DNA from: Ancylostoma caninum
Taxonomy: Eukaryota > Nematoda > Chromadorea > Rhabditida > Ancylostomatidae
DNA: 64,000 bases
Assembly: GCA_037903475.1 (NCBI GenBank)
Contig: JBAJFG010000306.1
Coordinates: 1-64,000 of the forward strand
Reading direction: 5' to 3'
The position numbers and the translations under genes are program-made. Every line of letters starts with the position of its first letter. The first letter of the stretch is position 1. Positions 52,930 through 64,000 of this stretch are shown here, in pieces. The notes below the pieces were generated by a model, which searched no databases, was not told where the DNA came from, and saw nothing but the letters and a program-made list of their open reading frames with translations.

Positions 52930-53124
52930 TTTATGGATGTTCGAAGTGAGCAATTAAGATTGGAAAATGTTGTGTATTCTATCTAGCATTTCTTCTGTCA
53001 ATGCCACGTCCAAATCCGTACATTCCTTTCGACAGAGAAGCCAGCAGAGGCTTGTTCCATGTCTCTCTCTCTCTCCCACTCTCTTTCACGAATGACGCAA
53101 AGAAGGCCCAGACCAAGGGAAGCT

Positions 53125-53335
53125 GAGTGTAGGTCATGATGAGGCAAAAGTGGGTGGGCAATGTGTCTGCGATTGGTTCATTCGAACCCTCGCACCGCCC
53201 TTCAGGACCTACTCGCGCTAATTCGCGCGCGATTTCACCATAGTTGCCCATGCAAATTTGAATGTGAGCGCGGACGAGTCAACGCCGAAGGGCGGGAAGA
53301 CGCCGCCCTATTTTGCCTCATCATGACCCACACCC
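53125..53335. mobile_element. TIR element with GTCATGATGAGGCAAAA ends
   Basis: A 211-bp element whose ends GAGTGTAGGTCATGATGAGG and the complement of GGGTGTGGGTCATGATGAGG match for about 25 bp. The interior is GC-rich with GCGCGC. Confidence 0.75.
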
Positions 53336-53815
53336 AGGGAAGCTCTCCCCTGTGAATCGTAACAATGCGTTGAGATAACCCTTACCCAGAGTCGTACTTG
53401 AGATTTTTCCGAAGTTTCCTTCTGCTATAAAAGCCCTTTGAGATGTGGGTAGAGTAGTAAGCAAACCAAGCAATGTAGACGTGACAAACTGTACGGCGTA
53501 AGTAGGTGCAGAGTGCCATGCTTGAAAGGCCGGTGCAGTCCAGCTCTTCGATTGGTCATTGATGGCACTGGCCAATCGCAAAGCTCCACCGCGTTGCCTA
53601 GATGTATCGTTGAGATTAGCTGGGTAAACCCATGCTAACGATTTGTGAGCTGCTTGCCCCTCAATCTCAATAATGCATGTGGCTTCAGGTATGTACCACC
53701 TATTTGCAGCGATTTTATTGTGTAATAAAATCCTACAGTGGTACCTCGAGCTGAACCTAAGCCTTTGTGCTGCGATTTCAAAATGGTCAATGCTCGGATA
53801 TTAAATGTACAGTCT

Positions 53816-54035
53816 ATTAGCTCACAGAGGGCGCCCGATCTGACTTTGTCCGCAACTACGACTTCACCATTTTTAGGCTAACCGATCTATTTTTTGCACT
53901 TGTTTGATATCCATATGGTTCCTTCCATTCTTATGTTTCCCCACTGCCATCCGCTAAAATATCCTTCCAGACGCATTCTGCAGGCAAAGTCGTAATTGCA
54001 GACAATGTCAGATCAGGCGCCATCTGTGAGCTAAT
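53816..54035. mobile_element. TIR element with ATTAGCTCACAGA ends
   Basis: A 220-bp element with inverted arms of about 50 bp: ATTAGCTCACAGAGGGCGCC and its partner, continuing through GATCTGACTTTGTC and AACTACGACTT. Confidence 0.8.
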
Positions 54036-54535
54036 GTACCATACATATGCGGTAGCTGATTCCTCTGAAGACCGTGCCTCAGTTTAGCAATTTTTGTGGC
54101 GTTGCAGCAAGAGCTATGTAGCTAGGTCCCCACAAATTGTGAAGGACAATATCGTTGTCTGTATAGAACTGGCTGTCAGGATTATGTTAAGAGTGCAGGA
54201 ATTGCAAATCATCACCACTGAACCGCAGCCAAAATACACAACAAGTACAATATGATTCGTAGCTTGACTGAACACGCTGAAATGCACACCCGAGCGGAAA
54301 ACCATAACACACACACACACACACTGCAAGAAAGGTCATGGTACGATCATGTTGTAAAGATTTAATCATTGTTGGTTCCGGACTCATGACCTTTCACGCC
54401 AGGTATTCTCGAAAAGTACAAGAATTAATGAATGCTAACATGGTTCTACTGTTTGTGCATCTTTGGGTAAACCACCCTTACTGGCAGAACAACTTTTAGG
54501 GCAACATCTTCGTATGTATTGGAGAGAATTTCTCA

Positions 54536-54600
54536 GAGGTGGACGCAGAAAGTGGGCGGGAAGGGGGGGGGGGGAGGGTGTGGGGAGAAAAGTGGGTTGG
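54536..54600. repeat. single end of the CACTGGCGG-type element
   Basis: GAGGTGGACGCAGAAAGTGG followed by a G-run matches the left end of the element at 43205-43506. No matching right end was found nearby, so this looks like a solo or truncated copy. Confidence 0.55.
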
Positions 54601-55360
54601 GAAACAGAAATCGCGAAGGATGAAGCGACCCGAACCAAGTTTCGTACACTGGCCCGACAAGACCGGCAAAAGCTATAGGTTACTTTCGACCTAAATTTCC
54701 TCACTAACTTATCGATTACATCGATTTAACTGACTTCCCGCTATTTGCTGCCCAAGGACGGGGTTCTCCAAGACAAGTAGGGAAGGAATTCCAATATGTT
54801 GACTTAAATATGCAAGCTTTTCACTGCTGAAAAGAGTTCAGCGCCCCACAATGTGCTACCTATCGAAATTTTGGGAGCTCAGTTGAACCTGCTGCTGTTT
54901 GCAAACCAGGAAGATCCACTGCAGAAAACGTTGGCGAAAATTGCGCTGTTTCTGCATCTACGTCTTCGATCCCCTACAGTACGCTATTAATTGCACAATG
55001 CGTCATATGTCGATCTCAGAACTTCTTTTAGCAGTTGACGTCATTTTTCAAGGTGATGGAGCTAAGGACATATGTATCGGCAATATTCGCACTCAGCATA
55101 AATCTATTAATCGTTTGATTCCTTCTGATTAATGACGAATTGTTTCTACCCGATTCTCTGTTGTACGGTCACGTGCCATTGGATCGCTTTTTTTGTCCCA
55201 ACGGTTTCAAGTGGAATCTTGATTGATGGCATGGTTTTTATATTCAGTAGATTCTATAGTTCTCACAATTAGTCCTTGTCGTTCGTCGCAAATTGTTTTA
55301 TTAAGTAGCAAAATGTCTTACTTATGCTGCTGAAACTTTTCCAGTGTGGTTAGACCTGGT

Positions 55361-58300
55361 ATGGTTTGGATAAGGCCAGAACATTTAATTCTTGGCCAAC
55401 CTTTCTGGTGAGTACGAACTCTTAAAACCTGAATTCACTGAAAATTGTGCTAGTTTTTACAGGAGCATTGAGCAGGAGAACCAGTATTTCGCCATTCAAA
55501 GAAGAAAAGGACATGGCACGAAGGGATTCTCCTCCGTTCTTGTAGCCACGATCGACTCAGTCTTCGATACCAGGCCTGCTCCTTATCGGATCATCTATAA
55601 ATACGAGAATGACGATGTACAAATCGCTATTGGTAGGAGATTAATCTTAATTTTCTGCCGTGCTTTAAAACCAGTATTTTTTCTCTTCAGTTATTGCTGT
55701 TGCTATCCGCAAGAATGAAATTCTGGAGCACTGGGATTGGATAGAGAGGAATATAATGCCAACAGTTGGTAAGGTAGTTTGTATTTTATCTTTTTTCAGA
55801 TTTTAACCACGTCTTTCATTTTCAAGGGTCATTTTCGATTGAGAAGGATGTCAGAGCCTTCGTTCTCTGCAAAGTAGAAAGCTTGGTTCACATTGATGCT
55901 GAGTCTTCTGCTGCAACAGGTCAATTTTGTTTTTTTCCCCGGTATTTCAAACAAATTGGTGCTAATCTGTAAATCTGCACGAAAGTCTGTAATTTTTAGA
56001 GAGTTCTGGGTTTTGTTTGAGAGGGAACTCTCGATCTTTTTATCTAATGAAAAATTTACGTTTCCATCAATTCAAATGCTGAAATTACCCTGTTTTCTGT
56101 TCTGAAACAAAGATTTTTCTTTTTTCATCGTCTTGAGGCTCGTGCCTAACTTTGTCTTAGGCCCCGAGAGTTCCATTCGTGGCTTTCTTTTATTATCAGT
56201 GTATTTCTTTTCAGAAGAACTCGATTCGTTGTCCACTCGCTCAGTTTTCCACAAATTCATTACACTATTTTCATTGCCCTCAGATGAGAAATTAGTAAAT
56301 TGTAAGTGACTCCCTCATCCTCCGAGTATACTATCGTTGAATCTGAATGACGGCGTTACAGATTATAGCTGTTGTTATTGGAAGAATCGTTTTCCTAATC
56401 AGGGACAGTTATTTCTATCTGTTAATTTTCTCTGCTTCTACTCTTTTGTCATAGGAAATGAGGTGAAGATTAAGCTGAAGTGGACGGACATCACGGTAAT
56501 TGTTTTTTATTAGTAGGAACATATCGGAGTCGTAGTTTTGATAAACGACAATTTCAGAAACTCGACAAGGTTTCGACGATTTTATGGCCTCAAAGTCTTC
56601 GGGTAGTGACTCGCCAAGAAAGTTACGAGTTCTCTATGTTCCTGAGTTTTGATGAAACGTTCAAGCTCGCGTCACAACTCGCTAACATAGCTATGAAACA
56701 GTACGTTTATATAGCTATTCCATTTGTTCACCTATTTTGTTCCATTTCTGTTTGTCATGATCCATTTCTGTTCAGATTAATAGAAGAAGAAGGATTCTGC
56801 GAAGATGCTGCCCTTCTGCAAAAGGCGCTTTCTGAAAGTGGGCGCAAGCGTGCTAAGAAAACGACTGCTTCGTTTCTCAAACGAGATCTTGATGCCAGGC
56901 AACGAAGCGAAAGTTACAGGTCAGACTTCCTTTCTTACATATACCATACATCCATTATGCCTACTTTGCATTCTGACGTTTGGCTGATTCCTGTTGCTCG
57001 TTTCTTTGCATATTTTTCCACTCATTCAGAATCTTCAGTGTTGATTTCCATACCTGAGAATTACAATGAAATTCGTGTGGTTATGCCCTCACTCTCTTTT
57101 TTAGATCGTAACCTTCAAAAAGTATCGATACTTGTTTTAGTTTTGAGGCATAGCAATGTTAATTTCATAGAAACAACACCTGCGTAATGACATCAGTCAT
57201 ACCAACATTTATTCCTTTGTCTTTTGATTTGAGAAGCAACCGCCTTGTGATTTACATCTATCAACTGTGACAGTTACGCTGCGCCTATTAGAATCAGACG
57301 AGTTTAATGCATACATAAAAACAAAACGAAGTACGCTCACATAGGAGCATTCTGATTGTCTCTTACATGGTCAGGGTTGGGCATACCACAGTAAGGCTGC
57401 CATCCAATTTTGTCCGTATCCATTTGGTATTGATTGGTCAAATGAGTGCCATTAAGAGATTCATCCTGCCCACAGTGGTTATCTTCTGTAATACCAGTAC
57501 ATATAGAAACCAGTGGAAAGAAATGTGAAATCGTATGGAATGATCCGTTGGTTGTGTTGTTTCAAACTTTTCAAAATGGGCTGTATGGAATTATGGATGC
57601 CATGTTAGAGTGTCAAAAACACATGTTTTTGCGGGCTTTAATCGTCAGTTGTCATAAAAGCATGGCTTTCTTTAGACGTCCATGCTCCTTTCACTTCTGC
57701 TTGGATAAGCCAACCCTTAACCTAGGAAGGATAGTATGAAGGAAATTAACTTTATTTCATTGCCGGCATTGAAAGAGACCTACATAGATGGGGATCTAAA
57801 ACACTGCTTACTGCTACTAACTGAGTGTCACATTCGTGCATCCGAGGTGGGGAGTGAATTTGACCTCTCTTTTAATATATGTTGGAGATGTGTATACGTA
57901 AGTGTTCGTGTTCTTGCATCTGGAGTATGACGAGACAAATAACATGTTTTCCCAAGTCTGTATTGTTTTTGAATTCTTAGCAAGCACTAAAGAGCATTTG
58001 ATAAGACTTGTCGCTTATCAGTTAAGGTTGTACCAGATACACCGCCGCATTCGCATCTATTTCGGGAGTGACGTGACTGAATTGAGAGTTAAAAGAAAAA
58101 ATGGCCGGGGTTGTCTCAGCAGGTCTTCTAAAACCAAATCTTTTTTCTGCCGTAGGAGGGAATTATAGTTATTAAATTGTAAATTACACCACCGATAATA
58201 GTGGTTTAACGTTTTTCAAAATTTATTCATAAGAAAACACAGTGATCTTCTTTCCTTATTGCTGTTGAATAGGAAGATTTAACGTTCCTGAATCTAGCAG

Positions 58301-61300
58301 GAGACGATGCACCAGACTAGTTTTGATGGCTGGCTCATATCCCATGAAAGATTCTGGCTGTGTAACATCCTATTTTTAAGAAACGAAATTTACTTGTGTT
58401 TACCTACTTTGCAGTTCTCAGTAAGCCCATCACGTAGTAAGAAAATGCGTAAGTCCTGTCTACATCGAAATCGTTTGCTTATACCTGCATTTTTATTAAT
58501 CATTTCAAGTTATCGCCGATGCTAATTTGAAGCTCTTGGGACATCCTTACATCCTATTTTGGATTTCTCTCATTTTTACTATGTTCACTCTTTCCTTAGT
58601 GTCGGTGTGCTGCAAGAGCAACTTTTACAAAATTCCTGCTCATGTCCTTCCCAATCGCGGAATCAGGCACCCTTCTTGTCTGAAAAAAATTATTGCTGGT
58701 CCTAATTATCTTATCATAACAGTGTGGAACTCTGCGGGTGCCGCACTCTTGAAAGGGGCGTTGGTCCCACGTGCCAGACAAGCAGAAATGCGCGCGGTCG
58801 TCAATGGGTTAATGAGCCTTTTTTTCCTCTCATGTTAGCGTAGACTTTTGGTACTTATTAATTTATTTCTTTTCACACATTTGTCCATTAAATGTCCAAT
58901 CGTACGAGATATACTCCACTTCGAATTCGCCATTGTGGTAAACGTCCTCGAGAGCCGTTCTTTTCTTCGATTCTGAGTTCTCCATTACCCATAAGATCCA
59001 ATCTATGACCTGTAACCGCTACATCGTATTCCGTATTTATAGAGCCAGCAATAATTCATAGAAAAAGAAACTCGAAAATTCTCTGACCTCTTCTATTGAG
59101 CAACCGAAGTCATTTGCATACCATTTGAACACTTTTCCAAGGTACACTGTTTTGTTCTTCACGTCAATCCGAAGCATATTATTTGATTCAAGTGTTTTGC
59201 AAGCGTTTTCGCGTAGTTCCTCCCGAACTGTCTGAAAACCTGGTTGCGGTTTATATGGGAGGCTATGTGTCGTGGAAGTGACCGACCTTGCAGTTATAAG
59301 TCCTTATTGAAGGGGTGGACCGTGTGCCAGTGTTTAAGGCGAAATGTACAAGAGGTTCGCAAACTGGGAGAATGAGCTGAAAACGCCTTTTAAAGGGATC
59401 GAGGGTCTTTGAGCCAAGGTAGAACTCTCATGAACTCACGGGCAACCTAGCGTCTACTTTTCCAAAAGGTTTCCAAAGTGTCCCAAGACCTTTGCGGTTA
59501 GACCGAAGGATACCGTCGAGAATAGAGTGCGGGGCGTACTTATGATGCTGTATCTGATAGTAGCTGCAGTTCATTAGCTGAAAATGAGTAAGTTGCTAAG
59601 CATTGCTGATCATCCTCGTTGTTGATCGATTTCGCCTACCTTTCTTCGTTCCCAAATGCTTCGTGGTGGTCCATGAATATGCGTTGCGTGAATCCATATC
59701 ATATTATAAATGTTTAAGAATAATGCGAGCCTTTCATCTGGTGACGCTTCTGTGAGCTTGATATTGCACAAATTCTTCGCAAGTTCAATGTAAGCGCTGT
59801 ACTCCCTGCTATCTGGCAGTTTGTAGTAGAGAATTCTCTGAAATCTACGCTAGATTTTTCATCTCTATGCGAGCATTTGAATTACATAGAAGTTACCTGA
59901 TTGTTATCGGTCAAAATATCGGCAAATATGGAATTCATAAGATTTACTAGGACCTCGTTATACTCGGAAGCAGAGTATGCTCGTCCTCCTGGGAATCCAG
60001 CGTTGAGTGCTCCATTTTCACTTTTTTCTTCTTCGGAGTCCCTGTTATACGGAAGTTTCTCCACCTATTAATAAGTTGGTACTTCTTAGTGGGTGATTTC
60101 TTTAATTTCATGTTTAGAGCATGCCTTGTTTTATTAGGACTTGGTTACTACATAGTAGTAGTACGGCGCGTTAGTAATGATGAGAATGTCTCGAAAAATG
60201 TTTCATTCCAACTATTCTAGCAGAATCGAGAAGATTTCTGCGTTTTTGGCTCTAGACTTTCTTTTTTTCAAGTTCCGGAGAACTTCAGGATGCCGGTGCT
60301 CGATTTTTCTCTCCCATTTCCTAGAATTTTTTCTTCGGTTCCGATTGCCAGAATGCATCGATTGCATTAGAACACATGACTACCTGCAGCATTAAAGAAG
60401 AACTTGGTTTGTGCTCCTCTCTTTGGAACATGGTAGGGCGGGACATACACCATAGTGCGAGATAGCGATGTACTGCATATTTAAACTCAAGGCGGTATAT
60501 ATGGCAGATGTCTTGCCCTCATTTGCTTGCCTCGTTCTAAATCTGTCCAAAGTGAGAGGTTTCAAGAACTAATTTCTTACAAGTTCCGCAGAGAATCATG
60601 CACACTGTTATGGTCAGTACATCCTGGGAACTTTAAATTTTATGAGAAATCTTTAGAACTGACGTGGGACACTCTTTCAAGCAAGATGTTTTTTTTTTGA
60701 CGATTATATAATATTTCCAGAGAGGAAAGGAAGTATTTCCGAACAATAGCACATTTTGCTAGGAAATTTTAAAAAAACTGGTTGAAAACATATTCAAAAT
60801 ATGTTTCTATTCATCACAGATGAAAGTGTTCTACACATTGTTGTCGTGAATGTTCACGTCGTAATCACAGGATTAATGTTGCATTGGGCGTTGAATGTTG
60901 CATTCCTTCATGTCTTGACTGTAAACAATTCCCAGACATGCCTTGTAATATTTCTACGCCTTATAATATTCCTATCACCATTTTATCGTATCGAAAGTAT
61001 TCAACGAACTTCACCTATCGCTCTGGGCAACGGCTTCCATGTTTCCAGGTGTCGACTCGCTATTCTCATCGATTATTTCGGGTCTAATAATTAATGAAGA
61101 CTTGTAATCTGAAATCATGTTTTCGAATATGGTATAATTCATCTGGTAGATCATTGCTCACTTGATACAAAAGATTTACCTGAGTAGTGAAATGCATTTA
61201 AACAAATATCAGAATAGGTGAAGTCTGTGATGTACTCTTCATCCGATTCCCACGTCGGGCTGTAGCACAGATGATCATCGCCTTCAGGAGGCCACAGTAG

Positions 61301-64000
61301 ATCCTCGTGGGGAACTCCCGTTGGCAGCATAAGAGCCAGTTTAGGTATGAGTGAATATGCCGTATTGTGCGCTATTGAGCGACTGCCTGGTCTTCCTTCG
61401 ATCGTGCGGGTAAAACCAGCATTCTCCTTGTTTGTCACAATACGTACCCACTGCAGAACGGACGGAGCGTATTACAGCGTGGTTTGCGCTGACGTAAGCG
61501 GCGATGTCCTTTGAAAAAGAGTATTATGGGACATATCTGTCGTTTTTGTCTTTCATCTCTGAGACTCCGCATTTCGCTAGCTCCTTTATTTTTGAATTTT
61601 GGTTCAAATTTCGGTTTTGAGAGCATCGTTTTATTCAACGGTCTCCTTTTCTAAAATTTAACCCATTTTTTAGATGCGTGAGCATTCTTATTTTCATAGT
61701 TTTGCTGTATTGCTCTGAATTTTTGAGCATATCATCAAATCAAATGATTTTCGCTTACCAGAAAACCCTCCTATCTGAAATTGTCATATCATTGCATTGA
61801 AATATTGGTCCGCTGCCCTACATCTTCTGTTCAAGAGCAAACGATTAAAACTGCTCCAATCTTGACCTCCTTTAAATACAAAATGATAGGTAGTAAAATA
61901 ATGTTCACAATTTCTTATCGTTCTATCCAGATTGTCTTTTCTTCCAGGGAAAAACTAGGGACTTTTCACGCATTTGTAATTCAGAAATTATCAGTTTGAT
62001 AACATTGCTACTTACAATGTGGTTTTCCTTCGTGGAATTTGTTGTCTATCCTACATTTTTTACTATTTGACATGGTGTTGTGTGGTACACGAACTAAACA
62101 GATGAGAAAATCTTCCAAAATGTCGTAGTTCACTTTGGGTGCTGTACATATTAACTGTTACTTCAACCACAGAGTTCGATGTTAACAACATATAAAATTG
62201 CGACTTCCGAAACCGGTTACTGTCTCACAGGCAAGTTTACCTTTGTATGATTTGCGTCATAGCGAAAGTGAGTGTAGGTAGGTACCTAACTTGCTTGTAT
62301 TCAGAGACTCGTCTTGTCATAATTTTTGTATGAAATCGCTCAGATGTTACCGTTTTTCTGTGGCGAACCGCATAAAAATTTCCAGTGTGATGTTGCGGTG
62401 TTCTTAGAAACCGCTTCCAGATATTCTCTTCCTTTTTTGTGTTTACCAGCTGTAAGAATTTATATTCCTATTTGGCAGATATTGCTCAGAGTTCGCTAGT
62501 TTTGAACATGCCTCACCAACCGTATTTATATCCCTGTTGTAGAGCGTTTATTATGATTAATATATTTTCATGATTTAATATACTCATTTTATGAGCTCAC
62601 TGCATGAATTGTTTTTCTTTGAAGAAGTTCGTTGTGTTACATCACGTTCGCAACCAAAATTTTCCTCTCAGATGCCGTTTCAACCTGCCACACTCGGAGA
62701 AATTGGATGGAGATACTGAGTGCCGTCTTTTTACGCCATATGATCGTCGACATGTTGTTGGTCGTCTATACCTCTCGGCGCATTTTGTCTGCTTCGCTAG
62801 TCGTGTGAGTATTCATGGATATGGCCTGGCTTGTAATACTGCTCCCTTCTGTTCGATAGTCCATATGTTGGTTTCTCATCTAGTCGATATTTACAGACTG
62901 AGCGTCTTGTCTCTGTTGTTATTCCAATCGTTGATGTTTCAACTGTGGAGGAATGCGCTGCAGCATACGGAGAAAACTTGGCGAGGGGCTCTGGGCTGCT
63001 GATTTGTTTGAAAAATGGGGTGCGTTCTGTTCTGTTATGAAACTATTCTCCTGTAGCAAAAAAAAAAATCAAGCCAAGCATGGCTGATTTGGAAGGGTGT
63101 CTAGCTCAAAGAGCCATAGTTTATAGCAAATTTTAGGGAACTGTGGTGTTTTCTTGGGTTCCGGATAGAGACCGTGTCCTCGCAAAGATCACCACTTTTG
63201 CGGAGAGGTTCAGGATTGAAAATACTATGAAGAAGGCGACGAAAAAGGTTAGTTGCTGGTATTGGTGGATACATTACTCATTTTTTATGGATCTATCCGC
63301 ATGAATTGCCGAATATTCCTCGGATAAAGGGTGTTTGAGTGGTTGGCTCTGGTGATTCCCGTTCAAAAGATGTGCCACGAATGCGACTCCATCTTAAAAT
63401 AGCTGAGATAAGAATAGGTGTGTGTTCTACACAGTGACTTCTGGGAGGGTCTGAAGAGAGAGGGATGGGGAATTGAGAGGTGGATATATCCGATTTACTA
63501 TACCAGCGCTTCATCTTCTCAGACTCCTCTGGTATCAATTTATCGGCTCTGGAGGGATGGATGGCTTGGTTGGCCAGGGATGGGATCGATCCATCGACCA
63601 TGTACATGTCCCTCTACCTACCTCTAGGTCCTATGACACAAGTACCCTCTATTCCTGGGATAGAGTAGATAATTGGATTTTAAATATCAAATTCTGAACT
63701 TCCAGGAATCTCCCATAAAGCTGGATTGCTTGGAATATCCTCTTATCCGCAAATATCCGTGTGGTGCTGCCACAGATGATAAGTGCCGGGAAAAATGGCA
63801 AAAACTTTTCGATGAGTACGGCAGAGGAACGACTATGTATCGTACCGTAGAGCTGCATCGATTGCTGTTGGAAGGAGTACCGATCGATCTTCGTGGAGAG
63901 GTGTGACAGATCAGTCCCGGATCCCTTTTCAAGCCAAGTACGCACTTCATTTCAGGTATGGATGATCTGCTCAGGAGCCAGAGCGGAAATGGAACTTCAT
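55361..64000 (+). CDS. TBC1D9: TBC1D8/9-type GRAM-TBC RabGAP (5' part, runs off the window)
   Basis: Thirteen exons lie in the window: 55361-55407, 55463-55632, 55691-55768, 55827-55919, 56215-56301, 56362-56495, 56558-56700, 56776-56919, 62672-62804, 62897-63019, 63137-63247, 63706-63900 and 63956 to the edge; about 501 aa, in phase throughout. The N-terminus [16 protein letters not shown], then [12 protein letters not shown], matches TBC1D9. GRAM 1 spans about 141-250 ([37 protein letters not shown]), a linker has [18 protein letters not shown] 2 spans about 300-395 ([19 protein letters not shown]), and the TBC domain begins near 480 ([13 protein letters not shown]). The catalytic Arg and Gln fingers lie beyond the edge. 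The family acts as Rab GTPase-activating proteins on membranes. Exon 4 uses an AAG acceptor. Intron 8 is 5.75 kb and contains an antisense gene. Confidence 0.92.
56920..58862. other. 5' half of TBC-gene intron 8
   Basis: Between TBC exon 8 and the 3' end of the antisense DUF547 gene I see no supportable exon. AT-rich, with short open frames only. Confidence 0.5.
58862..58867 (-). terminator. poly(A) signal overlapping the DUF547-gene stop codon
   Basis: On the minus strand the last codons read AAG AAA TAA ATT; AATAAA overlaps the TAA stop at 58863-58865. Confidence 0.5.
58863..61450 (-). CDS. DUF547-domain protein, nested antisense in TBC-gene intron 8 (5' end open)
   Basis: Ten exons on the minus strand: 61180-61450, 61015-61108, 60474-60542, 60284-60320, 59897-60064, 59640-59837, 59440-59577, 59287-59376, 59088-59231 and 58863-59009; 1356 nt, 451 aa, phases closing. 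A further upstream exon at 61476-61508 is possible. The last five or six exons form a DUF547 domain: [65 protein letters not shown] and the closing [10 protein letters not shown]. The upstream half is polar ([20 protein letters not shown]) and unrecognised; a DEP domain, often found with DUF547, was not seen. The small exon 60284-60320 uses a weak GTTCTC donor and is the least certain. The biochemical function of DUF547 is unknown to me. No initiation codon is identified. Confidence 0.78.
61509..62671. other. 3' half of TBC-gene intron 8
   Basis: No confident exon on the plus strand before TBC exon 9 at 62672. The first exon and promoter of the antisense DUF547 gene probably lie here on the minus strand, but I could not place them. 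Confidence 0.45.

Larger units (their letters stand above)
52930..55360. other. intergenic region between the AT-hook gene and the TBC gene
   Basis: Apart from the two TIR elements and the lone element end listed separately, and a short (CA)n at 54308-54324, I see no exon. A strong acceptor ACTTTTCCAG ends at 55343, 17 nt before the TBC-gene ATG, and is the likely spliced-leader site. Confidence 0.6.

Overview
The window is eukaryotic nuclear DNA, most likely from a nematode and probably a strongylid/clade V (hookworm-like) worm. The evidence is many short exons of 60-330 bp joined by GT-AG introns, mostly with TTTCAG-type acceptors; strong pyrimidine-CAG acceptors just 5' of several start codons, as expected for spliced-leader trans-splicing; two same-strand genes only 66 bp apart; and a high load of short palindromic elements. 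Species is not determinable by eye. All gene models below were built by hand. Exon phases were followed through each complete model and they close; the exceptions are named in the entries.

Layout. (1) 1.08-9.31 kb, minus: a complete leukotriene A4 hydrolase (LTA4H)-type M1 aminopeptidase, 16 exons, 623 aa. (2) 10.1-11.1 kb: a GC-rich minisatellite. (3) 11.95-19.11 kb, minus: a second, diverged LTA4H paralog, 14 exons, 600 aa, with a foldback element holding tRNA-like arms in one intron. (4) 19.18-20.89 kb, minus: a METTL21D/VCPKMT-type lysine methyltransferase ending 66 bp before the LTA4H-B start, a probable operon. (5) 20.9-24.7 kb: gene-free, with a 0.8-kb foldback element. (6) 24.74-32.28 kb, plus: an SLC37/glucose-6-phosphate-transporter-like MFS protein whose first intron contains, on the same strand, a complete SLC25A19-type mitochondrial carrier (26.35-28.11 kb). 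(7) 32.99-38.02 kb, plus: erlin. (8) 38.0-44.9 kb: a gene-poor stretch packed with inverted-repeat elements. (9) 44.9-52.93 kb, plus: an unrecognised 13-exon gene coding for an AT-hook, a coiled coil, proline-rich segments and a C-terminal membrane anchor. (10) 55.36 kb to the window end, plus: the 5' part of a TBC1D8/9-type RabGAP. Its large intron 8 holds an antisense DUF547-domain gene (58.86-61.45 kb).

Functionally these are mostly housekeeping genes: ER membrane proteins (erlin, SLC37-like), a mitochondrial carrier, a cytosolic protein methyltransferase, peptidase/hydrolase paralogs and a membrane-traffic regulator. I see no defence system, CRISPR array, virus or toxin gene. The most novel coding item is the AT-hook/tail-anchored protein. 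The other noteworthy features are architectural: two nested genes, a possible two-gene operon, and many TA-flanked MITE and foldback elements, most of them in introns or intergenic gaps.
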